Part shown: positions 50,361-58,822 of the stretch, piece by piece
Numbering within the stretch: position 1 is the first letter of the stretch
Layout: every line of letters starts with the position of its first letter
From: Clostridiales bacterium UBA1770
Lineage (GTDB): Bacteria > Bacillota > Clostridia > Oscillospirales > CAG-272
Reading direction: 5' to 3'
DNA length: 64,000 bases
Assembly: GCA_002315325.1 (NCBI GenBank)
Contig: DCGU01000020.1
Coordinates: forward strand, 1-64,000
Translations under genes and position numbers: made by a program
Notes under the pieces: generated by a model
What the model was told of the DNA's origin: nothing
Database searches by the model: none
What the model saw: the letters and a program-made list of their open reading frames with translations, nothing else

Positions 50361-50915
50361 TTATATTTTGATATGCATTTTTTTACGCCAAACGTGCAGA
50401 TACACACGGATGAGCCGCGTTGCGGCGATATCGTAGATGACGAACGTCGGGTTGCCGACGGCGAATAAAACGGCCGTCATTTTGCCGCCCCATGCGTCCT
50501 CCATACCGAGAAACTTGATACAGACAAATAAGGTCAGCGCCAGTGCCGCGTTAAAAACAACGATTTTTAAGGCCCAAGAGATAACTTTATTGCATTTTTC
50601 AAATAGATTTTTCAACATGGGATAGTAGCCTGCCAACAGCAAATAGAGAACGGCAGGCGCTTTTGCCGGCAATAAAAGCAGCGATACGGTTGCCGTGACT
50701 GCCCACATCACCCACGGGTAAAAACTGCCCAATTCAATCACCGCCCACACGTTGACAAAGCCGGCCAGCGCCGCAGCGGAGATATCCAATACGTCGAGCA
50801 ATGCGCCGAGATACAGGATGACAATTTGCAAAGCGCAGCCGACCGAGGCATATGCCAGACGCCGTGTTGCCGCACGTTGCGCGTCAATCGGCCGCATTTC
50901 GTTTTTCGGTGCCAT
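50361..50915 (-). CDS. Membrane protein of unknown function
   Basis: The 184-residue protein has four to five hydrophobic segments (VGCALQIVILYLGALLDVL, VMWAVTATVSLLLLPAKAP, IVVFNAALALTLFVCIKFL, AVLFAVGNPTFVIYDIAA) and a basic C-terminus. I do not recognise the family. Its ATG lies 10 bases after the stop of the J-domain gene upstream on the same strand, so the three genes from 52428 to 50361 look like one operon (DUF5685-like, J-domain, membrane protein). Confidence 0.75.
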   Translation of the reverse strand: MAPKNEMRPIDAQRAATRRLAYASVGCALQIVILYLGALLDVLDISAAALAGFVNVWAVIELGSFYPWVMWAVTATVSLLLLPAKAPAVLYLLLAGYYPMLKNLFEKCNKVISWALKIVVFNAALALTLFVCIKFLGMEDAWGGKMTAVLFAVGNPTFVIYDIAATRLIRVYLHVWRKKMHIKI

Positions 50916-50925
50916 AATCGTTCCG

Positions 50926-51552
50926 TCAGCAGCAGCGAATCAGGTCGCCGCCCATACACTCACAACAGCAGTCGGCCACCATCAGGCCCGTGCAGAAATC
51001 ACAACCGGAACAACCGGAAGACTGTGCATCGCCGTAAGCCGAACGATACGCCGCATTGTTTTGCGTCCGCAACCAATCACGCGCAGAACTGTATTCCCTA
51101 TTATAGGGATCCATACGGCAGGCCGTGTCATAGAATTTCATGGCATCGGCATAACGGCCGCGTTGCATCATCAAAACGCCCATCAAATAATACCATTCAC
51201 TGCTTCTGTCCGCATCACAGACGGCACGCAGCGCCTGCTCGGCGTCGTCTAACCGACCTGCATTCAGATTCATGCGGACCGACGCATAGGCGGTATCCCC
51301 ATCCTCGTTTGTATGATACCCGCCGTTATCAAAACTGCCGCTGCTGCTGCCCTGTTTGGCATCGGCACGCATTTTTTGAATTTCATCGTAGGCGGCGTTG
51401 ATTTTTTTCATTTTTTCTTCGGCCAGTTCACGCATATCGTTATCGGTGAACTTATCCGGATGATACTTTCGTGCCAGTTCACGATACGCTTTTTTAATTT
51501 CTTCGTCATCCGCTTCCGGACTGACGCCGAGAATTTTATACGGTGATTCCAC
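50926..51552 (-). CDS. J-domain protein with TPR-like middle and Cys-rich tail
   Basis: Residues 1-65 are a J domain ([22 protein letters not shown], with the HPD motif in ARKYHPDKF), which stimulates DnaK ATPase. Residues ~85-165 resemble TPR-type helices ([36 protein letters not shown]). The last ~30 residues are very rich in cysteine (nine Cys, e.g. CSGCDFCTG and CCCECMGG), unlike the DnaJ zinc finger; they could bind metal or act in anchoring. It is linked to a DUF5685-like gene, a pairing I have seen in clostridial genomes. Confidence 0.82.
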   Translation of the reverse strand: MESPYKILGVSPEADDEEIKKAYRELARKYHPDKFTDNDMRELAEEKMKKINAAYDEIQKMRADAKQGSSSGSFDNGGYHTNEDGDTAYASVRMNLNAGRLDDAEQALRAVCDADRSSEWYYLMGVLMMQRGRYADAMKFYDTACRMDPYNREYSSARDWLRTQNNAAYRSAYGDAQSSGCSGCDFCTGLMVADCCCECMGGDLIRCC

Positions 51553-51567
51553 GTTATTGCCTCCCCA

Positions 51568-52428
51568 TTATTTTTTGGGCGCCGTTACGCGCACAACAGC
51601 ATCGGGCATCCCCCGCTGTACAACGTTTTGCACGATGCGCTCCAGGTCCTGCCGCCCGTCAAAATCAATCAAATCAACGGCCTGCTGCAAAGCTAATATT
51701 TCCCCCTGCATGCCGACCTTGACGTGTTCAAAAATCGTATCCCTGTCGGCATCCCCCGCATCGGGATAGACGACACGCAACGGGTTAAACCGGTCAGCCG
51801 CCCTGTCCTTTTCCCAATCGTCAAGCGCATCAAGCATATCGACCAGCTTGCCGACGTGATACCCGATATTACCGCACAGCCGCGCAGCACTGCCCTCCAG
51901 ACCGTTTTCAAACAACAGCCGCAACATTTGCCCGCACAAATCGGCATGCGCGTCAACCGTTGCACTGCCGTCCGTTTCCATTTCGGCCAGCCGTGCCGTA
52001 AGCGCTTCCAAAGCGGCGTACAATTCCGGATATCGTTTGACGGAACGGCGGGTCCCGCCGAACCAAACGCGCGCCATTCCGGCTGCAGCACGGCGGACAC
52101 CGTGTTCGTCATGGCAGTCATCCCGGCATTTTAACCCGGTGAGCAATCCGGCGCAATCGGCACAGTACTGCATCTCAGGGCCCGCGACAACAAACGTCTT
52201 ATTCTTCAAAGGGTGTGCCGGGCATCTTCGCTTGGCAAACGTCGGGCGTTCCCCGCTCACCGCCATGCGAACAGCCGCCATAAAGACAAAATCGTAGGAA
52301 AGCGCCATGCGCGACCGCTGGCCGGTGCGTTTGCCCATAGAACGGCAAAGGCCGCAATAGAGCGCCGAATAATATTCATCGTCCTTGACAAGCAGGTCTG
52401 CCCTGCGCACACGAACGTACCCGAACAC
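51568..52428 (-). CDS. DUF5685-like cysteine-containing protein
   Basis: The protein (286 residues) starts at GTG 52426-52428 (read as Met), seven bases after AGGAGG, giving MFGYVRVRRADLLVKDDEYY. Conserved-looking blocks are YYSALYCGLCRSMG, a CPAHPLKNK region, YCADCAGLLTGLKCRDD and a helical C-terminal half with MLDALDDWEKDRAADRFNPL. The paired cysteines near the N-terminus might bind metal. The aspartate-rich DDWEKD segment recalls the all-helical trans-isoprenyl/PqqC-type folds, but no activity can be claimed. It is the first gene of the J-domain operon. Confidence 0.7.
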   Translation of the reverse strand: MFGYVRVRRADLLVKDDEYYSALYCGLCRSMGKRTGQRSRMALSYDFVFMAAVRMAVSGERPTFAKRRCPAHPLKNKTFVVAGPEMQYCADCAGLLTGLKCRDDCHDEHGVRRAAAGMARVWFGGTRRSVKRYPELYAALEALTARLAEMETDGSATVDAHADLCGQMLRLLFENGLEGSAARLCGNIGYHVGKLVDMLDALDDWEKDRAADRFNPLRVVYPDAGDADRDTIFEHVKVGMQGEILALQQAVDLIDFDGRQDLERIVQNVVQRGMPDAVVRVTAPKK

Positions 52429-52459
52429 GCGTTTTCCTCCTTTGCAAAGGTAAAAAAGG

Positions 52460-52510
52460 TAAAATAATAAAGGGGCAACCGTCGGCCGCATGGGCTGAAC
52501 GTTACCCCTT
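52460..52510 (-). terminator. Terminator after rpmF
   Basis: On the minus strand AAGGGGTAACGT (52499-52510) pairs with ACGGTTGCCCCTT (52470-52481), then TTATTATTTT. It ends the yceD-rpmF transcript. Confidence 0.7.
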
Positions 52511-52523
52511 CATCAGGTTGTCA

Positions 52524-52727
52524 TTAGGCCTCTTTTTTGTCGGAAGCAACGTTGAGAACCTTCTTACCGTCATAGTATCCGCAAACCTTGCAGACACGGT
52601 GAGGGAGAAGAACCTCGTTGCACGCCGGGTTAGAGCACTTTACCAATGCAGGAGCAGACAACTTGCTGTTATTGGAGCGTCTTTTATCTCTGCGAGCCTT
52701 GGAAACCTTACGTTTTGGAACTGCCAT
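52524..52727 (-). CDS. rpmF: 50S ribosomal protein L32
   Basis: The 67-residue protein begins MAVPKRKVSKARRDKRRSN with GAGGAGG upstream, and has the zinc-ribbon CSNPACNEVLLPHRVCKVCGYYDGKKV. Length and sequence are typical of L32. The frame extends upstream to 52760, which is not used. It follows yceD, the conserved arrangement. Confidence 0.97.
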   Translation of the reverse strand: MAVPKRKVSKARRDKRRSNNSKLSAPALVKCSNPACNEVLLPHRVCKVCGYYDGKKVLNVASDKKEA

Positions 52728-52808
52728 AGTATAACCTCCTCTTTGGCGCGTTGTTGACACGCCGCTTGTATATTTTTTTCATTTTTAGTTGCCGCTGTCG
52801 GTAATGAC

Positions 52809-53312
52809 TTACGTTCTGTATTTCTTCAGCACGTCCCAACGCGGATCTGTCTCCTTTTCGGGGCAGCCGCATTTGCCGTCGCGAAGCGCTTTTCCGCACT
52901 TCGGGCAAAGGCCGGGACAATCTTCCGTACACAGGAAGCGCATCGGAACAGAAAGAATCAATGCCTCACGCAGTTGTTCGTCAACGTCCAAACTGCGGTT
53001 TTTGATGATGACGTATTCGTCGGCGTTTTCCTCCAATTCCTTTTCGGAAAGGGTACCTTCGGTCACCACCGTACGGTCAAACTGAATGCTGAACGTCCCG
53101 CGGATTTCCGAAAGACATCTGGCACAGCTTGTCACGTATGGGACCTCGGCGCAAAGGGAAAGCCGCATATACCCGGCATCGTCTGTCAACACACCGTCGA
53201 CAGTCGCGTTATCCGAAAAGACAACGTCGGGCAGTGAATCGGGCTCCAACGCATAGTTGATGGACATTTCCCTGATTTCGCCGCGCAAAATCGGTCCGAC
53301 ATCCAAAATCAT
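52809..53312 (-). CDS. YceD family protein (DUF177)
   Basis: The 167-residue protein from MILDVGPILRGEIREMSINY carries the YceD core CAEVPYVTSCARCLSEIRGTFSIQF and the C-terminal four-cysteine block DCPGLCPKCGKALRDGKCGCPEKETDPRW. The family lies next to rpmF in most bacteria and is linked to 23S rRNA accumulation. The start at 53312 has GGAGGG upstream; a longer frame to 53357 enters the promoter. Confidence 0.92.
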   Translation of the reverse strand: MILDVGPILRGEIREMSINYALEPDSLPDVVFSDNATVDGVLTDDAGYMRLSLCAEVPYVTSCARCLSEIRGTFSIQFDRTVVTEGTLSEKELEENADEYVIIKNRSLDVDEQLREALILSVPMRFLCTEDCPGLCPKCGKALRDGKCGCPEKETDPRWDVLKKYRT

Positions 53313-53357
53313 GCAGAAACCCTCCTGTGCGTCATTGCATAAAAAGCGACGATACAT

Positions 53358-53386
53358 ATTATAATAGATAGATAGATAAATGTCAA
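53358..53386 (-). promoter_or_regulatory. Consensus promoter of yceD-rpmF with a GATA repeat in the spacer
   Basis: On the minus strand TTGACA (53381-53386) and TATAAT (53358-53363) with 17 bases between. The spacer is made of tandem TCTA units (GATA on the plus strand). Confidence 0.85.
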
Positions 53387-53469
53387 GTGATTTTCACGGA
53401 ATTGCTTGTAATTATTGCCGATTACGGTCATATCTGCACGCGAAACTCGGTCGATGCTCCCCTGTCCTG

Positions 53470-53499
53470 TTGACAAACCCCGGCATTTTGTGATACGAT
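53470..53499 (+). promoter_or_regulatory. Promoter of tmcAL
   Basis: TTGACA (53470-53475) and TACGAT (53494-53499) with 18 bases between. Confidence 0.6.
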
Positions 53500-53535
53500 A
53501 ATTACCTATTATCGGATGGATTAGGAGGTGCAGCC

Positions 53536-54672
53536 ATGAACGTTACCGGCATTATTTGTGAATACAATCCCTTTCATCACGGTCACGCCTATCAGCTGCA
53601 AAAGGCACGTGAAAACGGCGCTGACGTTATCATTTGCGTGATGAGCGGTCATTTCGTGCAGCGCGGCACACCGGCCTTTTGCGACAAATATACCCGTGCT
53701 GCCATGGCGTTGGCAGGAGGGGCCGATATCGTGCTGGAACTGCCCTACCCCTGGTGCGCCGCCTCCGCACAGTTCTTTGCGGAAGCCGGCTTATTCATTG
53801 TCAAACAGGCAGGGGCAAACGTTTTATGTTTCGGTGCCGAAACGGATGATATCGACTATTTGCAGAAGGCGGCCCTTTCGCAAAAAACGCGTTTGGGCTC
53901 CCGTACCTTTTTCGATACACTGTTGAAACGGAACGGAACAAATCCGGGGCCGAATGACCTTTTGACCATGGCGTACTTACGCGCCATGCAGAGCAGCGAC
54001 GTTAAGCCCCTGCTCATTCCCCGTATCGGCACGGCGTACGATGACCCTAATGCGCCCATCACCCGGGATACTTTCCCTTCCGCCGCCGCCATACGCGCCG
54101 CCTTCAAAAGCGGCCAATCGTGGCAGGACGGCATTCCGCAGGATTGTCTTCCGTTTTTAACAAATGCCATAGCAGACGGGACGTGCCCCACCGACCCGGA
54201 GACGCTGTCTGCAGCGTATTTGACGTACTTTCGCGCCCTGCCGCCCGCATTGCGCGAATCGTTTGCCGAATGCGGCGGCGGCATCGGCGATTTATTGTGT
54301 AAAGCGGCGAACCGTACGACAACGTATACCGCCATGCTGGAAGCGGCGCGCGCCAAACACGTCACCGACGCGCACCTTCGCCGCGCCGCATTGTTTGCGC
54401 TAACGGGAACCACGTGGAGCGATTTGGAAGCAAAACCGGCATTTTCCCTGCTTTTGGGTGCCAATACACGCGGCACGTCGTACCTGTCCGACATTCGCAA
54501 AAAGAATTCCTTCCCGATTATCACCAAACCGGCCGACGCGGCAAAACTCGGGAAAGCGGCCGGGCGGCAGCTGCGGCTTTGGCAGCTTTCGGACAGTTTG
54601 TTCGTACAAACGCTGCCGCAGCCGGAACCCGCCGACGCCTTTTTCAAAAGAGGACCCGTTATCATTGACTGA
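53536..54672 (+). CDS. tmcAL: tRNA(Met) cytidine acetate ligase TmcAL
   Basis: The 378-residue protein begins MNVTGIICEYNPFHHGHAYQL, with the nucleotidyltransferase HxGH motif, and continues with VICVMSGHFVQRGTPAFCDKYTRAAMAL and VLELPYPWCAASAQFFAEAG. It activates acetate with ATP and acetylates C34 of elongator tRNA-Met. AGGAGG precedes the start. It is monocistronic in appearance and divergent from yceD-rpmF, a common Firmicute neighbourhood. Confidence 0.93.
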   Translation: MNVTGIICEYNPFHHGHAYQLQKARENGADVIICVMSGHFVQRGTPAFCDKYTRAAMALAGGADIVLELPYPWCAASAQFFAEAGLFIVKQAGANVLCFGAETDDIDYLQKAALSQKTRLGSRTFFDTLLKRNGTNPGPNDLLTMAYLRAMQSSDVKPLLIPRIGTAYDDPNAPITRDTFPSAAAIRAAFKSGQSWQDGIPQDCLPFLTNAIADGTCPTDPETLSAAYLTYFRALPPALRESFAECGGGIGDLLCKAANRTTTYTAMLEAARAKHVTDAHLRRAALFALTGTTWSDLEAKPAFSLLLGANTRGTSYLSDIRKKNSFPIITKPADAAKLGKAAGRQLRLWQLSDSLFVQTLPQPEPADAFFKRGPVIID

Positions 54673-54754
54673 TAAACTTTTCCGTTGACCGGACTATCCG
54701 TCGTGCGTTGTGCATTATGCGCGGCATGGATACGACGAAAAGCAGCACGTGCCA

Positions 54755-54783
54755 TTGACAAAGAAATGACGGCATGCTATAAT
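54755..54783 (+). promoter_or_regulatory. Consensus promoter of the 96-residue protein gene
   Basis: TTGACA (54755-54760) and TATAAT (54778-54783), 17 bases between. Confidence 0.85.
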
Positions 54784-54833
54784 ACATTATTACACGCATC
54801 ATTTCCCACCCGGGTTTAAAGGAGATATGAACA

Positions 54834-55124
54834 ATGGCTGAAGCAAGTCAGATTATTGATGAAAAAAACTATTTGAATTATTTGGATAAACCTTTGGTTC
54901 GCGAAGGCAACACGATTTGTTACGGCAACATGACCGACAAGGCCATTTTAATGCTGGAAATTATGTCCGTTAAGAAAACGGACAAGGGCGAGCTGCCGGA
55001 CAAAGTGTTCGTCCAGGTTGTTGATCCCAAGGATCCCAACAAAATCATCAACCAGGGCAGCAAAGACAGCCTGTACGATGCCTTTTGTATCGGTATGATT
55101 TGGCTGGAACGCGCCTTGAAATAA
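54834..55124 (+). CDS. Small protein of unknown function, 96 residues
   Basis: The protein begins MAEASQIIDEKNYLNYLDKP after AAAGGAG. It has no membrane segment or signal peptide and is mildly acidic. Predicted features are an N-terminal extended part, a central MTDKAILMLEIMSVKKTDKG, and a C-terminal SLYDAFCIGMIWLERALK that looks like an amphipathic helix with Cys. I do not recognise the family. The consensus promoter and strong ribosome binding site indicate high expression, and its own terminator follows. Confidence 0.85.
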   Translation: MAEASQIIDEKNYLNYLDKPLVREGNTICYGNMTDKAILMLEIMSVKKTDKGELPDKVFVQVVDPKDPNKIINQGSKDSLYDAFCIGMIWLERALK

Positions 55125-55151
55125 AGAAAATTCCAATAAAAAAGAACGGCA

Positions 55152-55550
55152 GTTGCAGAGTGTTCTAACGGACAGTATTGCAAGCATATATAAAAATACC
55201 GGCTGAAAAGGAAGATAAATTCTTTTTCAGTCGGTATTTTTTGTCTTTTGTCGCAGCAAGCAACGACTTTGGTAATCCAAAGTCAGAAAAGGTGAAATAT
55301 TTGCCTTTCGGCAAATGTGAAATAATCTGCTTTGCAGATTGTGAAATATTGCTACGCAATGTGAAATGAAATAAATCCCCTCACGGGAACCCCCAGCACT
55401 CTCTTCGTTCGCGCTGGGGAACCCCTATAACGCTCCGCAGAGCATTTCACTGTCCGAAGGACAATTTCACGAATTCCGTTCGGAATTCTTTTCACAAATC
55501 CCGTATGGGATTTATTTCGTTGCAGAGTGTCCTTCGGGACACTCTGCATT
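55152..55550. repeat. Array of perfect mini-palindromes separated by GTGAAAT / ATTTCAC heptamers
   Basis: No gene is present from 55125 to 55562. Perfect hairpins follow each other: GACTTTGG (55265, loop TAAT), ATTTGCC (55299), AATCTGC (55324), ATTGC (55348), then CCCCAGC (55391-55397 with 55413-55419), GCTC (55432), TGTCC (55451), GAATTCC (55471), AAATCCC (55496) and the 12-pair TGCAGAGTGTCC (55521-55548). In the left half the hairpins are spaced by GTGAAAT (55292, 55317, 55341, 55361); in the right half by ATTTCAC or variants (55444, 55464, 55489, 55514). GAAATAAATCCC (55368-55379) and GGGATTTATTTC (55507-55518) are exact complements, so the whole folds back. GTTGCAGAGTGT occurs at 55152 and 55519. 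Confidence 0.85.
55193..55242 (+). terminator. Terminator after the 96-residue protein gene
   Basis: AAATACCGGCTGAAAA pairs with TTTTCAGTCGGTATTT with one mismatch; a T run follows. Confidence 0.8.
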
Positions 55551-55562
55551 GCCGCTCTTTTT

Positions 55563-56624
55563 TTATTGGATGATGCCGCCGCCGACAACAACGTCGCCGT
55601 CATACATCACGACAGCCTGCCCCGGCGCAATTGCGCGCTGGGACGTTTCAAATTCCAAATGAAGTTTTCCCTCATCCGTTGCCCAAACCGTAGCCGGTTG
55701 TTCCAACTGGCTGTAACGGACGCGGGCATAAACGCGCATCGGTGACTTGGGAGGGTCACACGCAATCCAATTGCACTCTGCCGCATCCAGGGATTTGCCC
55801 CACAAATCGGCATCGCGGCCCAAATAAACGTTGTTCGTCCGTATTTCTTTCCGTACAACGTACAGCGGTTCCGGCAGTGCCAAACCCAGCCCCTTGCGCT
55901 GACCGACAGTGTAATGAATCAGCCCCTTATGCTGCCCCAATACACGGCCGTCTGGGCCGATGAAATCGCCGGCGGGATAAGTTTTACCCGTTGCATCGGC
56001 AATAAAGGCGGCATAGTCGCCGTCGGGAATAAAACAGATATCCTGACTGTCGTGCTTGGCGGCATTGAAGAAACCAAGTTCTGCGGCGAGTGCCCGTGCC
56101 TCATCCTTGGAGGCAAAGTTCCCCATGGGGAACAACGTGTGCGACAGTTCGTCCTGCGTCATGGCGTACAGCACGTAGCTTTGGTCTTTTTGCAGACATT
56201 TTGCTTTTTTCAAGAGATACCTTCCGCTGTTTTGTTCTTTTTCAATGCGGGCGTAGTGCCCCGTTGCCAAACGTCCCCAACCGTTTTGCCGCGCCAGCGA
56301 CAACAATGCACCGAACTTCAGTTTTCTGTTGCAGTACAGGCAGGGGTTCGGGGTACGCCCCGCTTCATACTCCTGCACGAAGCGGCCCATGACCTCCGTT
56401 CGGAAAGCGTCGGCAAAATCGGCAACCTGAAAGTCAATGCCGACCGTATCGGCTACGTGCGCCGCGTCTGCCGTGGCGGTCTCCCGATTACCGAAGAGGA
56501 ACATCGTGACGCCGTGACAATCGTACCCTTCCCTTTGCAAAAGCGCGGCGCAGAGAGATGAGTCCACGCCGCCGCTGAGTGCAATCAATATGGAATTGTC
56601 GTTTATTACAGAACCGGTGCTCAT
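55563..56624 (-). CDS. mnmA: tRNA-specific 2-thiouridylase MnmA
   Basis: The 353-residue protein (from MSTGSVINDNSILIALSGGVDSS) has the PP-loop SGGVDSS, the first catalytic cysteine in NPCLYCNRKLKFG, the second in HDSQDICFIPDGDY, GLIHYTVGQRKGLG and RTNNVYLGRD. It thiolates U34 of Lys, Glu and Gln tRNAs using sulfur from IscS; tRNA-Lys-UUU, a substrate, is encoded at 61.4 kb. The start overlaps the iscU stop (ATGA), so it is translationally coupled. Confidence 0.95.
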   Translation of the reverse strand: MSTGSVINDNSILIALSGGVDSSLCAALLQREGYDCHGVTMFLFGNRETATADAAHVADTVGIDFQVADFADAFRTEVMGRFVQEYEAGRTPNPCLYCNRKLKFGALLSLARQNGWGRLATGHYARIEKEQNSGRYLLKKAKCLQKDQSYVLYAMTQDELSHTLFPMGNFASKDEARALAAELGFFNAAKHDSQDICFIPDGDYAAFIADATGKTYPAGDFIGPDGRVLGQHKGLIHYTVGQRKGLGLALPEPLYVVRKEIRTNNVYLGRDADLWGKSLDAAECNWIACDPPKSPMRVYARVRYSQLEQPATVWATDEGKLHLEFETSQRAIAPGQAVVMYDGDVVVGGGIIQ

Positions 56625-57058
56625 GCCCCGTGGTCGCAGTGCTCGCAATCTTCGCAGGCCGGGAAAATGGCGGGATCGTAAGCAATACCGTTTTTGTCGT
56701 AGTAGTCCTTGAGGGCCTTTTTGATGGCCTCCTCTGCCAATACGGAGCAATGCAGTTTGTGTGCCGGCAGACCGTCAAGCGCCTCGGCAACAGCCTTATT
56801 GGTCAGGGTCAATGCCTGGGAAATGGGTTGACCTTTGATCATTTCGGTTGCCATGGAACTGGAAGCGATGGCGGAACCGCAGCCGAACGTTTCAAACTTG
56901 ACGTCAACGATAATATCGTTCTCAATCTTGAGATAAATCTTCATAATATCGCCGCACTTGGGATTGCCGACCTCGCCGACACCGTCTGCGTTATCGATGA
57001 CACCGACGTTGCGGGGGTGCTGGAAGTGGTCCATTACTTTTTCACTGTATAATGCCAT
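56621..57058 (-). CDS. iscU: Iron-sulfur cluster scaffold IscU/NifU
   Basis: The 145-residue protein begins MALYSEKVMDHFQHPRNVGV with scaffold cysteines Cys35 (NPKCGD), Cys60 (FGCGSA) and Cys104 (LHCSVLAEEA). Asp37 favours cluster release. The C-terminus carries an extra CEDCEHC (Cys135, 138, 141), not present in proteobacterial IscU but seen in some Firmicutes. It receives sulfur from the neighbouring IscS. Confidence 0.95.
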   Translation of the reverse strand: MALYSEKVMDHFQHPRNVGVIDNADGVGEVGNPKCGDIMKIYLKIENDIIVDVKFETFGCGSAIASSSMATEMIKGQPISQALTLTNKAVAEALDGLPAHKLHCSVLAEEAIKKALKDYYDKNGIAYDPAIFPACEDCEHCDHGA

Positions 57059-57089
57059 TTTTATATCTCCTTATCGCTTTTCGTAGCAC

Positions 57090-58280
57090 TTATTTCAAAA
57101 TAAATTGGCGTTTGCCGGTCTGCAGGTCGCGCCAAACGGGCGACATGCCGCGCAGATACGCAACGACCTCGGGCACAACCTGACAAATATGCTCGATTTC
57201 CTCGGCCGTGTTATTTTCACACAGGGACAGACGCAGCGAACCGTGTGCCACTTCGTGGGGGCGGCCGATGGCCAGCAGCACGTGGCTGGGGTCGAGAGAA
57301 CCCGACGTGCAGGCAGAGCCGGAAGACGCACAAACGCCCTTGGCATCCAGCAAAAGCAGGAGTGATTCACCCTCGATGCCCTCAAAGCAGAAATTGACGT
57401 TACCGGGCAGACGGGGCGATACGGCGCCGTTCAAAGCGCTGTGCGGGATTTTGGACAACTCGGCAATGAGTTTGTCCCGCAGGGCGCCGACGTAGGCAGC
57501 GTTTTTATCGATATGATCGCATGCCTCCTTCAGGGCGGCAGCCATACCCATAATGGCGGGAATGTTTTCGGTGCCGGCACGCTTACCGCGTTCCTGCGCA
57601 CCGCCCTCAATCAGGTTGGTTAAAATAATGCCCTTTTTGGCATACAGCACGCCGATGCCCTTGGGTCCGTGGAACTTATGGGCGGACAGGGACAACATAT
57701 CGATATTCTGTTCCTTAACGTTGATATGCAGATGACCGACGGCCTGAACGGCATCGGTGTGGAACAACACGCCGGCTTCACGGCAAACGGCGCCGATTTC
57801 GGGAATGGGCTGAATCGTACCGATTTCGTTATTGGCATACATCACGGTCACAAGACACGTGTCGGGACGAATGGCGGCCTTGACCTCGTCAGCGGTCACA
57901 AGTCCCGATTCGTGCACGTCCAAATAGGTGACTTCAAAACCCTCTTTTTCGAGTTTCTTCAACGTGTGCAGTACGGCATGGTGTTCGAACGCCGTGGTGA
58001 TAATATGTTTTTTGCCCTTCTTTTCACCCAAACGTGCGGCACTGACGATGGCCTGGTTATCGGCCTCGCTGCCGCCGGACGTAAAGATGATTTCACGTGC
58101 CTCACAGCCAAGGCAGGCTGCCACGGTTGCACGGGCATCAGCCAATGCTTCGGCAGCTTCCTGACCGATGGAGTGCAGACTGGAAGGATTGCCGTAGGTC
58201 GTTTCCATGTACGGCAGCATGGCGTCAATGGCGGTACGACTCATTTTGGTCGTTGCCGCGTTATCAGCATAAACTTGCAT
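57090..58280 (-). CDS. iscS: Cysteine desulfurase IscS/NifS
   Basis: The 396-residue PLP enzyme begins [19 protein letters not shown] and has [34 protein letters not shown], the PLP lysine Lys202 in [10 protein letters not shown], and the catalytic cysteine Cys324 in [10 protein letters not shown]. The active-site loop is the IscS/NifS (group I) type. It supplies sulfane sulfur to IscU and MnmA, both directly downstream. Confidence 0.95.
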   Translation of the reverse strand: MQVYADNAATTKMSRTAIDAMLPYMETTYGNPSSLHSIGQEAAEALADARATVAACLGCEAREIIFTSGGSEADNQAIVSAARLGEKKGKKHIITTAFEHHAVLHTLKKLEKEGFEVTYLDVHESGLVTADEVKAAIRPDTCLVTVMYANNEIGTIQPIPEIGAVCREAGVLFHTDAVQAVGHLHINVKEQNIDMLSLSAHKFHGPKGIGVLYAKKGIILTNLIEGGAQERGKRAGTENIPAIMGMAAALKEACDHIDKNAAYVGALRDKLIAELSKIPHSALNGAVSPRLPGNVNFCFEGIEGESLLLLLDAKGVCASSGSACTSGSLDPSHVLLAIGRPHEVAHGSLRLSLCENNTAEEIEHICQVVPEVVAYLRGMSPVWRDLQTGKRQFILK

Positions 58281-58306
58281 TTTGTAGCCTCGATTATCTT
58301 GTTTTT

Positions 58307-58726
58307 TTATTTTTCTTCAAAGTTTTGGTCCAGCACGTCCTGGAGCGTGACGGAGTTGAGATAATTGTAAATAATCTTGTCCAGGTTTTTCCAAATCGGC
58401 AGCGTCATACATTGCCCTGCCCGTTCGCATTCGGCTGCGCCGTTTTCCAAGCACGGAATGGGTGCCAGTGACCCCTCGGCCAGCGCTACGATTTCCCCGA
58501 CGGAATAGGCTGCGTTTTCCCGTGTCAAACGGTATCCGCCGACCTTGCCGCGCAGGGATTCCACGAACCCGGCCTTGTTGAGCATGGCAATGATTGACTC
58601 CATATATTTCATGGACACTTCCTGCCGGTCACAAATGGTTTTGACGGAAACGTAACCCTCGTCACGGTGCTGCGCCAAATCAATCATGACGCGCAGTGCA
58701 TAGCGCCCTTTACTGGAAATCATCAT
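58307..58726 (-). CDS. iscR: Rrf2-family Fe-S regulator IscR
   Basis: The 139-residue protein has an Rrf2 winged helix ([45 protein letters not shown]) and three cysteines Cys92, Cys100 and Cys106, the ligands of a [2Fe-2S] cluster in IscR. It heads the iscR-iscS-iscU-mnmA operon and probably autoregulates it. CymR lacks these cysteines, so IscR is preferred. Confidence 0.93.
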   Translation of the reverse strand: MMISSKGRYALRVMIDLAQHRDEGYVSVKTICDRQEVSMKYMESIIAMLNKAGFVESLRGKVGGYRLTRENAAYSVGEIVALAEGSLAPIPCLENGAAECERAGQCMTLPIWKNLDKIIYNYLNSVTLQDVLDQNFEEK

Positions 58727-58755
58727 GGTACGCTCACCTCTCTTTTCTAATTCCT

Positions 58756-58784
58756 ATTATAATACAAGGATATAAAAAAATCAA
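58756..58784 (-). promoter_or_regulatory. Promoter of the isc operon
   Basis: On the minus strand TTGATT (58779-58784) and TATAAT (58756-58761) with 17 bases between; an inverted repeat lies immediately upstream. Confidence 0.7.
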
Positions 58785-58815
58785 GCCTATTCCTACAAAA
58801 ATAATAGGAATAGGC
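58773..58815 (-). terminator. Terminator of the metallophosphoesterase gene, possibly also an IscR operator
   Basis: GCCTATTCCTA (58785-58795) and TAGGAATAGGC (58805-58815) form an 11-pair stem; on the minus strand it is followed by TTGATTTTTTT. It directly abuts the isc -35 element. Confidence 0.75.
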
Positions 58816-58822
58816 TGACTTT

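Noticed and set aside
55265..55548. CRISPR array reading of the palindrome array
   Set aside because: The constant unit is only seven bases, the variable parts are self-complementary, and no cas genes are in the window.
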